64,000 nt of DNA from Pseudomonadota bacterium (GTDB lineage Bacteria > Pseudomonadota > Alphaproteobacteria > Sphingomonadales > Sphingomonadaceae). The stretch is from contig JAJZQN010000015.1 in NCBI GenBank assembly GCA_021847605.1, forward strand, positions 1 to 64,000, given 5' to 3'. The translations under genes were made by a program, and so were the position numbers. The notes under the pieces were generated by a model. It had not been told where the DNA came from and searched no databases. It worked only from the letters and a program-made list of their open reading frames with translations. Shown here piece after piece: positions 16,434-26,270 of this stretch (position 1 is its first letter; every line of letters starts with the position of its first letter).

Positions 16434-17642
16434 TCAACGACCTATCGCGCGCAGCGCCTGATCAAGGTCCGCGATGACATCATCCGCATCTTCCAGACCC
16501 ACATTCAGGCGCAGCATATCCTCGGTGATGCCCACTTCCAGCCGCGCCTCTTCGGCCATGCCGAAATGGGTGGTCGTTGCAGGATGGGTCATCAGCGATC
16601 GCGAATCGCCGATATTGTTACTGATGTCCACCAGTTGCAGCCCGTTGAGCAGGCCATGCGCCTCCACCCGGCCACCACCAACATAGAGCGACATGATCGG
16701 GCCGGCCTTCACCATCTGCGCCTGTGCCAGCGCATGCTGGGGATGGCTGGGCAGGTCAGGATAGAGAACCTTGGCCACCCGGCTTTCCAGGAAGGTCGCA
16801 ACCTTCAGCGCATTCTCGCTCTGCCGCGTGATGCGCAGGTCCAGCGTCTCCAGCCCCTTCAACACCACCCAGGCATTGAAGGCCGACAGAGTAGGCCCGG
16901 TATTGCGATGGAAAGGCAGCAGAACGTTATTGATCCAATCTTCCGTCCCGCAAATGGCGCCCGCCAACACGCGGCCCTGACCGTCCATCATCTTGGTGGC
17001 GCTATAGGCGACGACATCGGCGCCATAGTCCATCGGCCGCTGAAGCGCGGAGGTCGCAAAGGCATTATCGACCACGCTGGTAATGCCATGCGCCTTCGCG
17101 ATGGCACATACGGCCTTCAGGTCGACGAGGTCCATCGTCGGGTTGGCCGGCGTTTCGAAGAAGAAAACCTTGGTATTGGGCTTCACCGCCGCTTCCCACG
17201 CCGCCGTGTCATGCGCGTCGATCGTCGTCGTCTCGATACCAAAGCGCGGCAGCAGCGTGTCGGTCAGCCAGCGACACGACCCGAAAGCCGCCTTCGCCGC
17301 CACCACATGATCGCCCGCCGACAGCTGGCACAGCAAAGCCGCCGTCATCGCCGCCATGCCCGTTGCCGTGGCGCGGCACGCCTCGGCCCCTTCCATCAGG
17401 GCGATGCGCTGTTCCAGCATTTCGACGGTCGGGTTTTGCAATCGGCTATAGGTCATGCCCTGCTGTTCACCGGCAAAGCGCGCCGCCGCGTCCTCGGCCC
17501 GGTCATAGCAATAGCCGCTCGACAGGAAGAGCGCTTCCGACGTCTCGCCATATTCGGTCCGTGCGCTGCCGCCGCGTACCGCCAGCGTTGCCGGCTTCCA
17601 GTTTTTGGTGATCTCCCGATCCTGTCCGCTCTTGCGCTTCAT
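16434..17642 (-). CDS. metZ: O-succinylhomoserine sulfhydrylase
   Basis: 402 residues of the Cys/Met-metabolism PLP family. The PLP lysine is Lys217 in YSATKMMDGQG, with the ring-stacking aspartate at 192 (VVDNAFATS). The reaction makes homocysteine directly from O-succinylhomoserine and sulfide in methionine synthesis. The motif SGYCYDRAEDAAARF and the length favour MetZ over cystathionine enzymes. The start overlaps the end of the upstream dehydratase by four bases. No room remains for a SAM riboswitch, so any such control must act further upstream. Confidence 0.9.
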   Translation of the reverse strand: MKRKSGQDREITKNWKPATLAVRGGSARTEYGETSEALFLSSGYCYDRAEDAAARFAGEQQGMTYSRLQNPTVEMLEQRIALMEGAEACRATATGMAAMTAALLCQLSAGDHVVAAKAAFGSCRWLTDTLLPRFGIETTTIDAHDTAAWEAAVKPNTKVFFFETPANPTMDLVDLKAVCAIAKAHGITSVVDNAFATSALQRPMDYGADVVAYSATKMMDGQGRVLAGAICGTEDWINNVLLPFHRNTGPTLSAFNAWVVLKGLETLDLRITRQSENALKVATFLESRVAKVLYPDLPSHPQHALAQAQMVKAGPIMSLYVGGGRVEAHGLLNGLQLVDISNNIGDSRSLMTHPATTTHFGMAEEARLEVGITEDMLRLNVGLEDADDVIADLDQALRAIGR

Positions 17643-18637
17643 ATCGTCTTCCGTTCGTCCGTCGCCACGCGCGGCGTCCCGCCGCCCAGTATCTCTGCCA
17701 TCTGGCTCCTGTCGCCATTACCGCCCGACAGGATTACCGCAACCTTCTTGCCCCGCATTCGCTCTTTTTCTTGGGCAAGGGCCGCCAAAGCGACCGCTCC
17801 CGCCCCTTCGGCCAGATTATGGGTATCTTCCCAATAGGCCCGCACCGCCTGCGCCACTTCATCATCGCTCACCGCAACAAAGCGATCCACCCGCGACGCA
17901 TAATAGGCAAAGGCCTCCTCCACCGGCGTCCGCACCGCTACCCCATCGGCAAAGGTATGGGCGCTCTCGCTAGAAACGATCCTGCCTGCCTCGAAAGATC
18001 GCTTCGCCGCATCGGCATGGGCCGACACAACCGCGACGACCCTGGTCTTCAAACCCAGTGCATCCCGCGCCGCGATCACCCCGCACACGCCAGAGCCACA
18101 GCCGACCGGCACATAGACCGTATCGATGTCCGCCACCGCCTCGAACAATTCCAGCCCATAGCTGGCGACACCGCGCACCAGTTCCTCATGCCAGGCCGGC
18201 ACCATGAACAGCCCCTGCGCCTCTGCCAGCCGGATCGCTTCGGCCTTGGCCGCATCGAAATCCGCGCCATGCTCGATCAGCGTCGCGCCGAATGCGCGCA
18301 TCGCCGCATTCTTTTCCTGCGCATTGCCATGCGGCACGACGATCGTCACCGACAGGCCTGCCGCACTGGCCGCACGCGCCTGCGCCTGACCATGGTTTCC
18401 GCGCGTCGCCGTGATGATGCCGCTCACCTGTGGATGGGTACGTCGCAACCAGTCGATATAGGTGATCGCGCCCCGCACCTTGAAGGCACCGGCGGGCGTA
18501 TGATTCTCATGCTTCACCCACAGGTCGCATCCCATCCGTTGCGACAGCAGCGGCCAGGCATATTGCGGGGTGGACGGCACCTGCCCATGAACCAGATCAG
18601 CGGCAGCGCGCAGCGAGGCGAGAGAAAAATCGGTCAT
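17639..18637 (-). CDS. PLP-dependent threonine/serine dehydratase family protein
   Basis: 332 residues, fold-type II PLP enzyme. The Schiff-base lysine is Lys53 in TPAGAFKVRG. The substrate loop TRGNHGQA and the glycine-rich phosphate cup (VGCGSGVCG) follow. There is no C-terminal ACT domain, so it is not a classic feedback-regulated IlvA. It may act on threonine, serine or 3-hydroxyaspartate. It lies between leuB and metZ and overlaps metZ by four bases, which suggests a joint role in amino-acid metabolism. Confidence 0.85.
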   Translation of the reverse strand: MTDFSLASLRAAADLVHGQVPSTPQYAWPLLSQRMGCDLWVKHENHTPAGAFKVRGAITYIDWLRRTHPQVSGIITATRGNHGQAQARAASAAGLSVTIVVPHGNAQEKNAAMRAFGATLIEHGADFDAAKAEAIRLAEAQGLFMVPAWHEELVRGVASYGLELFEAVADIDTVYVPVGCGSGVCGVIAARDALGLKTRVVAVVSAHADAAKRSFEAGRIVSSESAHTFADGVAVRTPVEEAFAYYASRVDRFVAVSDDEVAQAVRAYWEDTHNLAEGAGAVALAALAQEKERMRGKKVAVILSGGNGDRSQMAEILGGGTPRVATDERKTI

Positions 18638-18698
18638 GCCGCGCGCTTAACCAGCCCGCGCGCGGCACCCAATAACCGTTCTTTCGAAACTGGCCCGA

Positions 18699-19742
18699 TC
18701 AAAGAACGGCCAGAACCGCGTCGCCCATTTCAACCGTGGACATGGTTCCACCCAGATCGGGCGAGCGAGCGCCACCGGCCAGCGCCTTCGCCACCGCCGC
18801 CTCGATCCGGTCGGCCTGTTCCGGCAGATCGAGCGAATAGCGCAGCAGCATCGCCGCCGACAATATGGTCGCCAGCGGATTGGCCTTGCCCGTACCGGCA
18901 ATATCGGGCGCCGACCCATGAATGGGTTCGTACAAACCCTGTCCGCTGCCGTTCAGCGTGGCCGATGCCAGCATGCCGATGGAACCGACACACATGCTCG
19001 CCTGATCGGAAAGAATGTCGCCGAACAGATTGCCGGTCACAATTACGTCGAACTGGCCGGGGTTACGCACCAACTGCATCGCGGCATTGTCGATATACAT
19101 ATGGCTCAGCGCCACATCGGGATATTCCGCCGATACCGCGATCACCACATCGCGCCACAACTGGCTGGTTTCCAGCACATTGGCCTTGTCCACCGAACAT
19201 AGCTTGCCACGACGGGCGCGCGCTGCCTGAAAACCGCTATGGGCAATCCGGCGCACTTCCGCTTCGTTGTATGACATGATGTCATAGCCTTCACGCAGGC
19301 CATCGGGCGTCGTGCGAAAACCCTTTCCGCCGAAATAGACGTCGCCATTGGTTTCGCGTACGATCAGCAGGTCGATGGAACCGGCAACCTCCGGCTTCAG
19401 GGCGCTTTCGTCGGCCAGTTCGGGAAAGACCTTCGCCGGGCGCAAATTCGAAAACAGACCCAGTTCCTTGCGCAGACCCAAAATCGCCTGCTCGGGGCGC
19501 AGGTGACGCTCCAATGCATCGCAATCGGGATCGCCCACAGCGCCGAACAGGATAGCGTCAGCGCGCTTCGCCAGTTCCAGAGTTTCGGGCGGCAAGGGAT
19601 GCCCCACCGCTTTGTAGGCAGCGCCCCCCACCAGACCGCTTTCATAGGTCAGGCCGTCAATGCCCAGCGCGTCGAGAACACGCTTCGCCTGCGCGACGAT
19701 TTCCGGGCCGATACCATCTCCGGGGAACAGGGCGATCAACAT
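18699..19742 (-). CDS. leuB: 3-isopropylmalate dehydrogenase
   Basis: 347 residues starting [16 protein letters not shown]. Visible motifs are the [16 protein letters not shown] substrate region, [20 protein letters not shown] and the NAD-site stretch [15 protein letters not shown]. It oxidises and decarboxylates 3-isopropylmalate in leucine synthesis. An upstream in-frame codon at 19769 exists, but ATG 19742 has AAGGAAG six bases before it and matches the family start. It follows recO by 97 bases on the same strand. Confidence 0.94.
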   Translation of the reverse strand: MLIALFPGDGIGPEIVAQAKRVLDALGIDGLTYESGLVGGAAYKAVGHPLPPETLELAKRADAILFGAVGDPDCDALERHLRPEQAILGLRKELGLFSNLRPAKVFPELADESALKPEVAGSIDLLIVRETNGDVYFGGKGFRTTPDGLREGYDIMSYNEAEVRRIAHSGFQAARARRGKLCSVDKANVLETSQLWRDVVIAVSAEYPDVALSHMYIDNAAMQLVRNPGQFDVIVTGNLFGDILSDQASMCVGSIGMLASATLNGSGQGLYEPIHGSAPDIAGTGKANPLATILSAAMLLRYSLDLPEQADRIEAAVAKALAGGARSPDLGGTMSTVEMGDAVLAVL

Positions 19743-19839
19743 GACGGGCTTCCTTGCAATATGTTCCAACCATCAGGCACCCCTTCCGTGAAAGAAAAGG
19801 ACGCGACATTGGCGCACGCCTTTGCAGAACGAACCCGCC

Positions 19840-20574
19840 TTACGCAACCGCTCTTTTCAGCCGCTCTACCAGCCGCTCCCGCGCGGCCAGCACATCAACA
19901 AGCCGATCGGTCAACACAGACCGTTCCAGAAAGAAGCCTGTCAGTTTCAGTCCATCGATGATTTGCGACCAGTCGCCCATTCCACCCTCCAGCAGAAATG
20001 ATGGCAAAACCAGCATCCTGCTTTCATAACCGACTGCCGCACTTCGACTGACGGCTGCCGCGCTGCGCGGACTGACATAGGCCAGATCGTCGGCTACCCC
20101 GGTTGCTGCACAACGAGTCAGGTCCAGTCCGAACCCCAACTCTGCCAGCAACAGCAATTCATAGCGTACCAGTGCGACCGCCCATCCTCTTGCGGCCGGC
20201 GCAGCCTCCACCGCATCAAGCAGCCCGGCAAGCGCCTGATGCAGCGCCGGATAGGGCGTCCCCTCCGGCAAGGTTGCGGCTGTGACCGCGCAACACCAAT
20301 CGATCGCAGCCGCAGGCAGCGGTTCACCCAGCAAGGGCGCCCTACTCTGCTCCAACTCCACCGTCAGGCTGGCCAGTTGCTCCTCGGTCCGCGCCCGAAA
20401 CTCCGCCCGCACCACATTGCCCGGCAACAGCACGGGCCTCAGCCCCCGCGATCGCCCACCCCGCACATAGCCTGCGATCAATCCGTCATCCGGCGTCAGC
20501 AACCGTGCGATCGCCCCATGTTCGCCATGATGCCGTACGGCACAGACGATGGCGGATGTGGATAACGTCGCCAC
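19840..20574 (-). CDS. recO: DNA repair protein RecO
   Basis: 244 residues from a GTG start. An N-terminal OB fold ([25 protein letters not shown], shown partly) is followed by a helical C-terminal domain with [12 protein letters not shown] in place of the usual zinc cysteine cluster; only one cysteine remains there, as in many alphaproteobacteria. RecO loads RecA together with RecR in gap repair. It starts 17 bases downstream of the uvrC stop. Confidence 0.9.
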   Translation of the reverse strand: MATLSTSAIVCAVRHHGEHGAIARLLTPDDGLIAGYVRGGRSRGLRPVLLPGNVVRAEFRARTEEQLASLTVELEQSRAPLLGEPLPAAAIDWCCAVTAATLPEGTPYPALHQALAGLLDAVEAAPAARGWAVALVRYELLLLAELGFGLDLTRCAATGVADDLAYVSPRSAAAVSRSAAVGYESRMLVLPSFLLEGGMGDWSQIIDGLKLTGFFLERSVLTDRLVDVLAARERLVERLKRAVA

Positions 20575-20591
20575 GCCGCCGCTATCCCCGC

Positions 20592-22505
20592 TTAGCCATG
20601 GAAATAATCATAGACCTGCTGCGCTACCGCCTTCGATACACCGGGCGCTCTCTGCAGGTCATCCAGCGCCGCGTCGCGCACAGCACGCGCCGTCCCGAAA
20701 TGCATCAGCAACGCCTTCTTGCGCGCAGGACCGATGCCCGGCACCTCGTCCAGTGACGATACGGTGATAGCCTTGCTTCGCTTCGCCCGATGCGCGCCGA
20801 TGGCAAAACGATGCGCCTCGTCCCGCAACCGCTGCATATAGAACAGCACTGGATGGTTCAGAGGAAAGTTGATTTCCCGCCCGTCCATCAGATGGAAGAC
20901 CTCCCGCCCTTCGCGTCCATGATGCGGGCCTTTGGCTACCCCGATCATGGTCACATCTTCAATGCCCATTTCCTCCAGCATCGTGCGCGCTGCGGACAAC
21001 TGCCCCTTGCCACCGTCAATCAGCACCAGATCGGGCCATTCGCCGCTATCGCGATCCGGGTCTTCCTTCTGCGCCCGTCCGAACCGGCGTTCGAACATCT
21101 CCCGCATCATCGCGAAATCGTCGTTCGAAATTTCGGGGTTCTTCATGTTGAACTTGCGATAGGCGTTCTTGCGAAAACCCTCCGGCCCGGCGACGACCAT
21201 TGCGCCCAGCGCATGGGCGCCCTGAATATGGCTATTGTCGTATATCTCGATCCGGTCCGGTACGCCCTCCAGTCCGAATGTCTCGACCATTTCATCCAAT
21301 ATCTTGCCCTGACTGGTCGTCTCCGCCAGTCGCCGGTCCAGCGCTTCCACCGCATTGCGCTGCGCCTGCTTGATCAGGCGTGTTCGATCGCCACGCTGGG
21401 GCACCTCAATGCGTACCTTGCTGCCGATCCGTTCGGATAACGCCAGCGCCATCAATTCGCACTCCGCCGGCTCCCGGTCGGTCAGGATCAGTTTGGGCGC
21501 CGGCACTTCCTCATAAAATTGCGCCATGAAGCTCTCCAGCACCTCTTCCGTCGCGACGTCTGCGGTGTGGACGGGGAAGAAACTGCGATGCCCCCAATTC
21601 TGCCCGCCCCGGATAAAAAAGGCCTGGATGCACATGGCCCCGCCCTTTTCCGCCAACGCGAAGATGTCGGCATCGCCCAGCCCTTCGGCATTGATCGCCT
21701 GCGATCCCTGAATGAAGGTCAGCGCCTTCAGCCGGTCGCGGATCACCGCCGCCTGTTCGAAATCCAGCGCCTCGGCCGCTGCCTCCATGGCCATGCCCAG
21801 TTTCTTCTGCACGGCGGTCGACTTGCCGCCCAGAAAATCCTGCGCATCCTTCACCAGTTCGGCATAGCCAGCCTCATCGATGCGGTCGACGCAGGGCGCC
21901 GCGCAACGCTTGATCTGATAGAGCAGGCAAGGCCGTGATCGGTTGGCGAAAAAACTGTCGGTGCAGGATCGCAGCAGGAACAGCTTCTGCAACGCATTGA
22001 TGGTCCGCGTCACCGACCCGGCACTCGCGAACGGACCATAATAGCGGCCCTTATATTTGCGTGCGCCGCGATGCTTCTGCACGCGCGGAAATTCATGATC
22101 CTCACGCAACAGGATGAACGGGAAGCTCTTATCATCACGCAGCAACACATTGTAAGGCGGGCGGTATCGCTGTAGGAGTTGCGCCTCCAGCAGCAACGCT
22201 TCCGCTTCGCTATTGGTGGTAACGATGGTCATGCTGCGCGTCTGCGCCACCATCCTGCGCAGGCGATTGGGTAGCCGCTCCACCTGCGTATAATTGGCCA
22301 CCCGGTTCTTCAGCGCACGCGCCTTCCCGACGTACAGCACATCGCCCCGCGCATCCTGCATGCGATAGACGCCGGGCCGTGTCGGCAGAGTCTTCAGCGT
22401 CGTGCGAATCGCCTCCACCCCGGCATCAATGTCCGGCTGACTTCCGGTGACGGTGTAGGTCGCCTTGCCTTCGTTGAAACGGTCGGGAGATTGTGGTTGC
22501 GACAT
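20592..22505 (-). CDS. uvrC: Excinuclease ABC subunit C
   Basis: 637 residues from ATG 22505. The GIY-YIG nuclease domain ([22 protein letters not shown]) comes first, then a cysteine-containing region ([18 protein letters not shown]) and the UVR motif. The RNase H-like endonuclease domain follows ([31 protein letters not shown]), and a helix-hairpin-helix tail ([13 protein letters not shown]) ends the protein. It makes both cuts in nucleotide excision repair. The frame extends to 22658, but that would run to the adh start. 22568 is an alternative start; no strong ribosome site decides. Confidence 0.94.
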   Translation of the reverse strand: MSQPQSPDRFNEGKATYTVTGSQPDIDAGVEAIRTTLKTLPTRPGVYRMQDARGDVLYVGKARALKNRVANYTQVERLPNRLRRMVAQTRSMTIVTTNSEAEALLLEAQLLQRYRPPYNVLLRDDKSFPFILLREDHEFPRVQKHRGARKYKGRYYGPFASAGSVTRTINALQKLFLLRSCTDSFFANRSRPCLLYQIKRCAAPCVDRIDEAGYAELVKDAQDFLGGKSTAVQKKLGMAMEAAAEALDFEQAAVIRDRLKALTFIQGSQAINAEGLGDADIFALAEKGGAMCIQAFFIRGGQNWGHRSFFPVHTADVATEEVLESFMAQFYEEVPAPKLILTDREPAECELMALALSERIGSKVRIEVPQRGDRTRLIKQAQRNAVEALDRRLAETTSQGKILDEMVETFGLEGVPDRIEIYDNSHIQGAHALGAMVVAGPEGFRKNAYRKFNMKNPEISNDDFAMMREMFERRFGRAQKEDPDRDSGEWPDLVLIDGGKGQLSAARTMLEEMGIEDVTMIGVAKGPHHGREGREVFHLMDGREINFPLNHPVLFYMQRLRDEAHRFAIGAHRAKRSKAITVSSLDEVPGIGPARKKALLMHFGTARAVRDAALDDLQRAPGVSKAVAQQVYDYFHG

Positions 22506-22583
22506 GGGCGCAGAGATAGCGTCCGCCACGCCTTTCGCAATCCCGGCCTTGTCGCGTGGCTGTTGCATCCTATCTATACCAGG

Positions 22584-22600
22584 CCGTATAAAATATACGG
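22584..22600. promoter_or_regulatory. Operator-like palindrome between uvrC and adh
   Basis: CCGTATA, three A, TATACGG. This is a perfect seven-base dyad 57 bases before adh and 79 bases before the uvrC start. It is AT-rich against the local GC background, so a regulator of the dehydrogenase is plausible. Confidence 0.45.
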
Positions 22601-22657
22601 ACCTTCCAGATACCTCGCCATCCTTGGCGATCACACCAGCATCAAAGGGATCACCCA

Positions 22658-23710
22658 ATGAGCGTAAAAGCCTATGGCGCCTATGCCGCCGACAAACCGC
22701 TGGAATCCATCGACATTGAACGCCGCCCCGTTGGCGCTCATGATGTTCAGATTGCCATTGCCTATTGCGGCGTATGTCATTCCGACCTGCATCAGGTTCG
22801 ATCCGAATGGGATGGCACCCAATATCCCTGCGTTCCCGGCCATGAAATCGTTGGCCATGTAACCGCCGTTGGCGATCATGTGAGCAAGTTCAAGGTCGGC
22901 GACACAGTCGGCGTAGGCTGCATGGTTGATAGCTGCCAGAGTTGCTCCGCCTGCGACGAAGGGCTGGAGCAATATTGCGAAAATGGCTTTGTCGGCACTT
23001 ATAACGGCCCGACACCGGATGCTCCCGGCCATACGCTGGGCGGCTATTCGCAAAGCATCGTGGTCAAGGATGATTTCGTCCTGAAGATCAGCCACGCGCC
23101 CGAACAACTCGCTGCCGTTGCACCTTTGCTATGCGCCGGCATCACCACCTGGTCGCCGCTGCGCCACTGGAAAGTCGGCCCGGGCATGAAGGTCGGCATC
23201 GTCGGCATCGGTGGCCTTGGCCATATGGGCATCAAACTGGCCCACGCGCTGGGTGCAAAGGTCGTTGCCTTCACCACGTCGGACTCCAAGCGTCAGGACG
23301 CGCTGGATCTGGGCGCCGATGAAGTCGTCGTTTCTCGCAACGAAGAAGAGATGGCGGCCCACGCCAACAGCTTCGACTTCATCCTCAATACGGTCGCTGC
23401 CAGCCACAATCTCGACGCCTTCACCATGTTGTTGAAGCGCGACGGTACCCTGACGCTGGTCGGCGTGCCTGAACATGCCCACCCATCGCCCAATGTCGGT
23501 GCCTTGATCTTCAAGCGCCGTGCCATTGCCGGGTCGCTGATCGGCGGCATCGCCGAAACGCAGGAAATGCTCGATTTCTGTGCGGAGAAGGGCATCACGT
23601 CGGAAATCGAACTGATCCCGGTGCAGGACATCGAAACCGCCTACGCCCGCATGCAGAAGAGCGATGTCAAATATCGCTTCGTGATCGACAGCGCCACATT
23701 GGCGGCCTGA
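22658..23710 (+). CDS. NADP-type zinc alcohol dehydrogenase (YahK/CAD-like)
   Basis: 350 residues of the medium-chain dehydrogenase family. Catalytic zinc residues include Cys37 in CGVCHSDLH and His62-Glu63 in GHEIVGHV. The structural zinc site is Cys93, Cys96, Cys99 and Cys107. The nucleotide site is GIGGLGHMG. The sequence style matches the cinnamyl-alcohol/YahK aldehyde reductase branch, which reduces a broad set of aldehydes with NADPH. It stands alone, divergent from uvrC, with a strong terminator after it. Confidence 0.9.
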   Translation: MSVKAYGAYAADKPLESIDIERRPVGAHDVQIAIAYCGVCHSDLHQVRSEWDGTQYPCVPGHEIVGHVTAVGDHVSKFKVGDTVGVGCMVDSCQSCSACDEGLEQYCENGFVGTYNGPTPDAPGHTLGGYSQSIVVKDDFVLKISHAPEQLAAVAPLLCAGITTWSPLRHWKVGPGMKVGIVGIGGLGHMGIKLAHALGAKVVAFTTSDSKRQDALDLGADEVVVSRNEEEMAAHANSFDFILNTVAASHNLDAFTMLLKRDGTLTLVGVPEHAHPSPNVGALIFKRRAIAGSLIGGIAETQEMLDFCAEKGITSEIELIPVQDIETAYARMQKSDVKYRFVIDSATLAA

Positions 23711-23760
23711 TGAAAGGGCGGCGACGATCCAGTAGAGCCGCCGCCTTTAACCATTACAAC

Positions 23761-23801
23761 AAAAAGCCTTCCCAACGCTAAATCGCTGGGAAGGTTTTTT
23801 T
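23761..23801 (+). terminator. Terminator after the alcohol dehydrogenase
   Basis: CCTTCCCA / TGGGAAGG stem with inner partial pairing, flanked by AAAAA and seven T. A weaker ggcggcg / cgccgcc hairpin lies just before it at 23717-23745. Confidence 0.85.
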
Positions 23802-23915
23802 CGTACTTGTGATCATGCAGCTTGGCGACACACCGCTCCGACCGTTTCAATGAAGTCGAAAAGCGACATGTTACCTGCAATCTTATTAAAGGTAGCTGCT
23901 TCTGACGCCTAAACG

Positions 23916-23951
23916 AAAAGAGCCGGTGCGACCTGTCGCACCGGCTCTTTT
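23916..23951 (-). terminator. Terminator of the atp F0 operon
   Basis: aaaagagccggtgcga / tcgcaccggctctttt, a perfect 16-base inverted repeat with a four-base centre. The A run gives a T run on the minus strand, just past atpF. Confidence 0.85.
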
Positions 23952-23971
23952 CATCACAGGGGTAAAAGCGG

Positions 23972-24583
23972 TCAGTTCAGCCCGCTCAGCCCCTTAATGG
24001 CACCGTCAACCAGTTCCTTATCGGCCTTGGCATCATGGGCCTGCGCGATCAGCGAAGCCGCCGCAGCCGTCGCCGCATTCACTGTCTTGGCACGGATGCT
24101 GGCGATGGCCGTACGTTCTGCGGCACCGATCTTGTCTTCCGCCATTTTCTGACGACGGGCGACCAGTGCCTCGGCGTTGACCTTGGCGTCGGCGATCAGG
24201 CCTTCGGCTTCATGTTCGGCCGCCTTGCGCATGGCATCGGCTTCACCAGCCGCAGCGGCCAGCTTGGCTTCATATTCGCCCTTCAGCGCCTCGGCTTCGG
24301 CACGCAGACGCGACGCTTCTGCAAGCTGTTCTTTGATCTGGGCAATTCGGCCGTCCAGAGCCTTGCCGATCAACGAAGGCACCTTCTTGACCAGCAGGAT
24401 GACGATGAACACTGCCATGGCCAGGCTGACCCACGCCGTCGCATCCATGCCGACAGCTTTGGGATCGGTATGGGGTTCCACACCTTCATGAGCGACAGTG
24501 CCGACCGGCTCCAAGCCTTCGCTGTGGATGGCCTGGTTCAGGTGCGGAACCTCCGCCGCGCTATGTACTGCTGCGTCAGCCAT
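23972..24583 (-). CDS. atpF: ATP synthase F0 subunit b
   Basis: 203 residues. One membrane helix near 48-66 (AWVSLAMAVFIVILLVKK) is followed by a long alanine/glutamate-rich coiled coil (about 75-180). It forms half of the peripheral stalk that holds F1 still. The extended N-terminus before the helix is typical of alphaproteobacterial b subunits. It overlaps the upstream b' gene by eight bases, and the pair would form a b/b' heterodimer. Confidence 0.92.
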   Translation of the reverse strand: MADAAVHSAAEVPHLNQAIHSEGLEPVGTVAHEGVEPHTDPKAVGMDATAWVSLAMAVFIVILLVKKVPSLIGKALDGRIAQIKEQLAEASRLRAEAEALKGEYEAKLAAAAGEADAMRKAAEHEAEGLIADAKVNAEALVARRQKMAEDKIGAAERTAIASIRAKTVNAATAAAASLIAQAHDAKADKELVDGAIKGLSGLN

Positions 24584-25070
24584 GGGCCAGTGCCGCCTTT
24601 ACTGCGTTACGGGCCGCATCGTCCGATGCTTCCACACCGGAAATGCGGGCCACCATGTCGCGCGCGGCATCGGCGGCGACGGTTTCAATTTCAGCCATCG
24701 CAGCTTCGCTGGCAGCCTTGATACGCGCTTCCGCTGCACCGATCAGGGTCGCGACTTCGGCATCGGCCACAGCCAGCTTCGCTTCCGAAGCCTTCGCTGC
24801 GTCGGCCTTGGCCTTGGCCACAACCGCCTGAGCAGCAGTCCGGCTTTCAGCGTCGCGAACGCGATAGCCTGCCTCGGCTTCGTCGGCACGAGCAAAGGCC
24901 GCCTTGGCCGCGTCCAGATCACCGCTGATCTTCGCGTCGCGTGCGTCCGCCGTACCCTGCACCTTGGGCACCATGCCAAGGCCGATGACGAAGAAGACGA
25001 AGCCGAACGTCAGCAGCAACCAGAATATCTGGCTGGAATAGGTGTCGGCGATTTGCGCGATTTGAGGCAT
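24576..25070 (-). CDS. atpG: ATP synthase F0 subunit b'
   Basis: 164 residues, starting MPQIAQIADTYSSQIFWLL. The membrane helix near 14-33 is followed by an alanine-rich coiled coil. This is the second, diverged b-type stalk subunit found in alphaproteobacteria and cyanobacteria. It sits between the c-subunit gene and the b gene, as in other split-b operons. Different databases use atpG, atpF2 or atpX for this gene, so the symbol is conventional only. Confidence 0.9.
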   Translation of the reverse strand: MPQIAQIADTYSSQIFWLLLTFGFVFFVIGLGMVPKVQGTADARDAKISGDLDAAKAAFARADEAEAGYRVRDAESRTAAQAVVAKAKADAAKASEAKLAVADAEVATLIGAAEARIKAASEAAMAEIETVAADAARDMVARISGVEASDDAARNAVKAALAHG

Positions 25071-25156
25071 TTTACGGTCCGTCCGGTCAGAGGGCGGTCA
25101 ATATGGGAAGCGGGCGGCTGCGGCGTTGCACCGCACCGCCCGCTTCAAATCTCGTG

Positions 25157-25384
25157 TTAGGCCACGAACACCAGGATCATGGCGATAACGAACGCCAGCA
25201 GACCCAGAAGTTCCGCCGCGGCGAAACCGATGAACAGGCGACCCTGCTGACCGTCAGCAGCGCCCGGATTGCGCAGCGCGCCTTCAAGGAACGCGCTGAA
25301 CACGTTGCCCACACCCAGGGCAGCGATGCCCGCACCGATAGCGGCCAGACCAGCACCGAGCAGCTTTGCGGCTTCTGCGTCCAT
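25157..25384 (-). CDS. atpE: ATP synthase F0 subunit c
   Basis: 75 residues forming a two-helix hairpin. The first helix is glycine-rich (LGAGLAAIGAGIAALGVG), the polar loop is RNPGAADGQQG, and the second helix carries the proton-binding Glu58 (FAAAELLGLLAF). The ring of these subunits turns as protons pass. The order B-E-F'-F is the usual alphaproteobacterial F0 order, with F1 genes elsewhere. Confidence 0.95.
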   Translation of the reverse strand: MDAEAAKLLGAGLAAIGAGIAALGVGNVFSAFLEGALRNPGAADGQQGRLFIGFAAAELLGLLAFVIAMILVFVA

Positions 25385-25437
25385 GTCGTAAACTCCTTTT
25401 CTAAACCAATTAAAACGTTAGGGAAATTTCGAAAAAC

Positions 25438-26223
25438 TTAGTGCAGGTTCTCAGCATCGTTCAGATAGACCGACGTCAGCAGAGCAAACACATAAGCCTG
25501 AATGACCGCGACCAGCACTTCCAGCGCGCTAATGCCGATCATCAGGATGAAGCTGGCGGTACCGACAGTCAGACCCAGCGCCGGCGAGGCATTGGCGCTG
25601 TTGATGACGAACCCTGCAAGAACCTTCAGCAATACGTGGCCAGCGGTCATCGCAACAAACAGTCGCAGACCAAGGCTGAACGGACGCACCATGAAGGACA
25701 CTAGTTCGATGAAGAAGAGCGGCACCACCATCGCGACCGGCGTGCCATGCGGCACGAACAACGAGAAGAAGTGGAAACCATGCTTCCAGAAGCCGACGAT
25801 CAGCACGATCGAGAAGCTCATGATAGCCAGAACGCCGGTCGCCGTGAAGTGGCTGGTGAAGGTGAACGGGTGAAGCCCGAACAGCCCCAGCGGCAACAGG
25901 CCCAGCAGATTGGCCAGCAGGATGAACATGAAGAGCGAGAAAACGTACGGGATGTACTTACGGCCCTTGTCGCCGATATTGGCGATCAACAGGTTTTTGA
26001 TGAAGCCGGTCATATATTCGACCGCCATCTGCCACCGGCCAGGCACCAGTTCACGCTTCATGCCTCCGATCACGAAGATCCACAGCACGATCGCCGACAG
26101 CACCATGTAAAGCGCGCTGTTGGTGAAGGCGATGTTGAAGCCGCCGATCGACAGATGGTCCGTACCGAACAGAGGTTCGATAGCAAACTGATGCATCGGA
26201 TCGATTTTGCCGGATTCTGCCAC
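25438..26223 (-). CDS. atpB: ATP synthase F0 subunit a
   Basis: 261 residues, multi-pass membrane protein. The essential arginine lies in LGLRLFVAMTAGHVLL, and the last helix has the usual IQAYVFALLTSVYLNDA end. GTG 26223 gives MAESGKIDPMHQF and has AGGGG at good distance. A TTG at 26244 would add seven residues without a better ribosome site. The subunit forms the two proton half-channels beside the c ring. Confidence 0.93.
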   Translation of the reverse strand: MAESGKIDPMHQFAIEPLFGTDHLSIGGFNIAFTNSALYMVLSAIVLWIFVIGGMKRELVPGRWQMAVEYMTGFIKNLLIANIGDKGRKYIPYVFSLFMFILLANLLGLLPLGLFGLHPFTFTSHFTATGVLAIMSFSIVLIVGFWKHGFHFFSLFVPHGTPVAMVVPLFFIELVSFMVRPFSLGLRLFVAMTAGHVLLKVLAGFVINSANASPALGLTVGTASFILMIGISALEVLVAVIQAYVFALLTSVYLNDAENLH

Positions 26224-26270
26224 GTTGACCCCTGTAACGTTCAAGTCTTCGGACTAAGAGCGAAGCGCCC

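Noticed and set aside
17630-17660. SAM riboswitch before metZ
   Set aside because: metZ overlaps the upstream gene by four bases, leaving no untranslated leader.
23804-23915. Possible small RNA between two terminators
   Set aside because: No promoter or conserved structure could be seen; the two hairpins are explained by adh and the atp operon.
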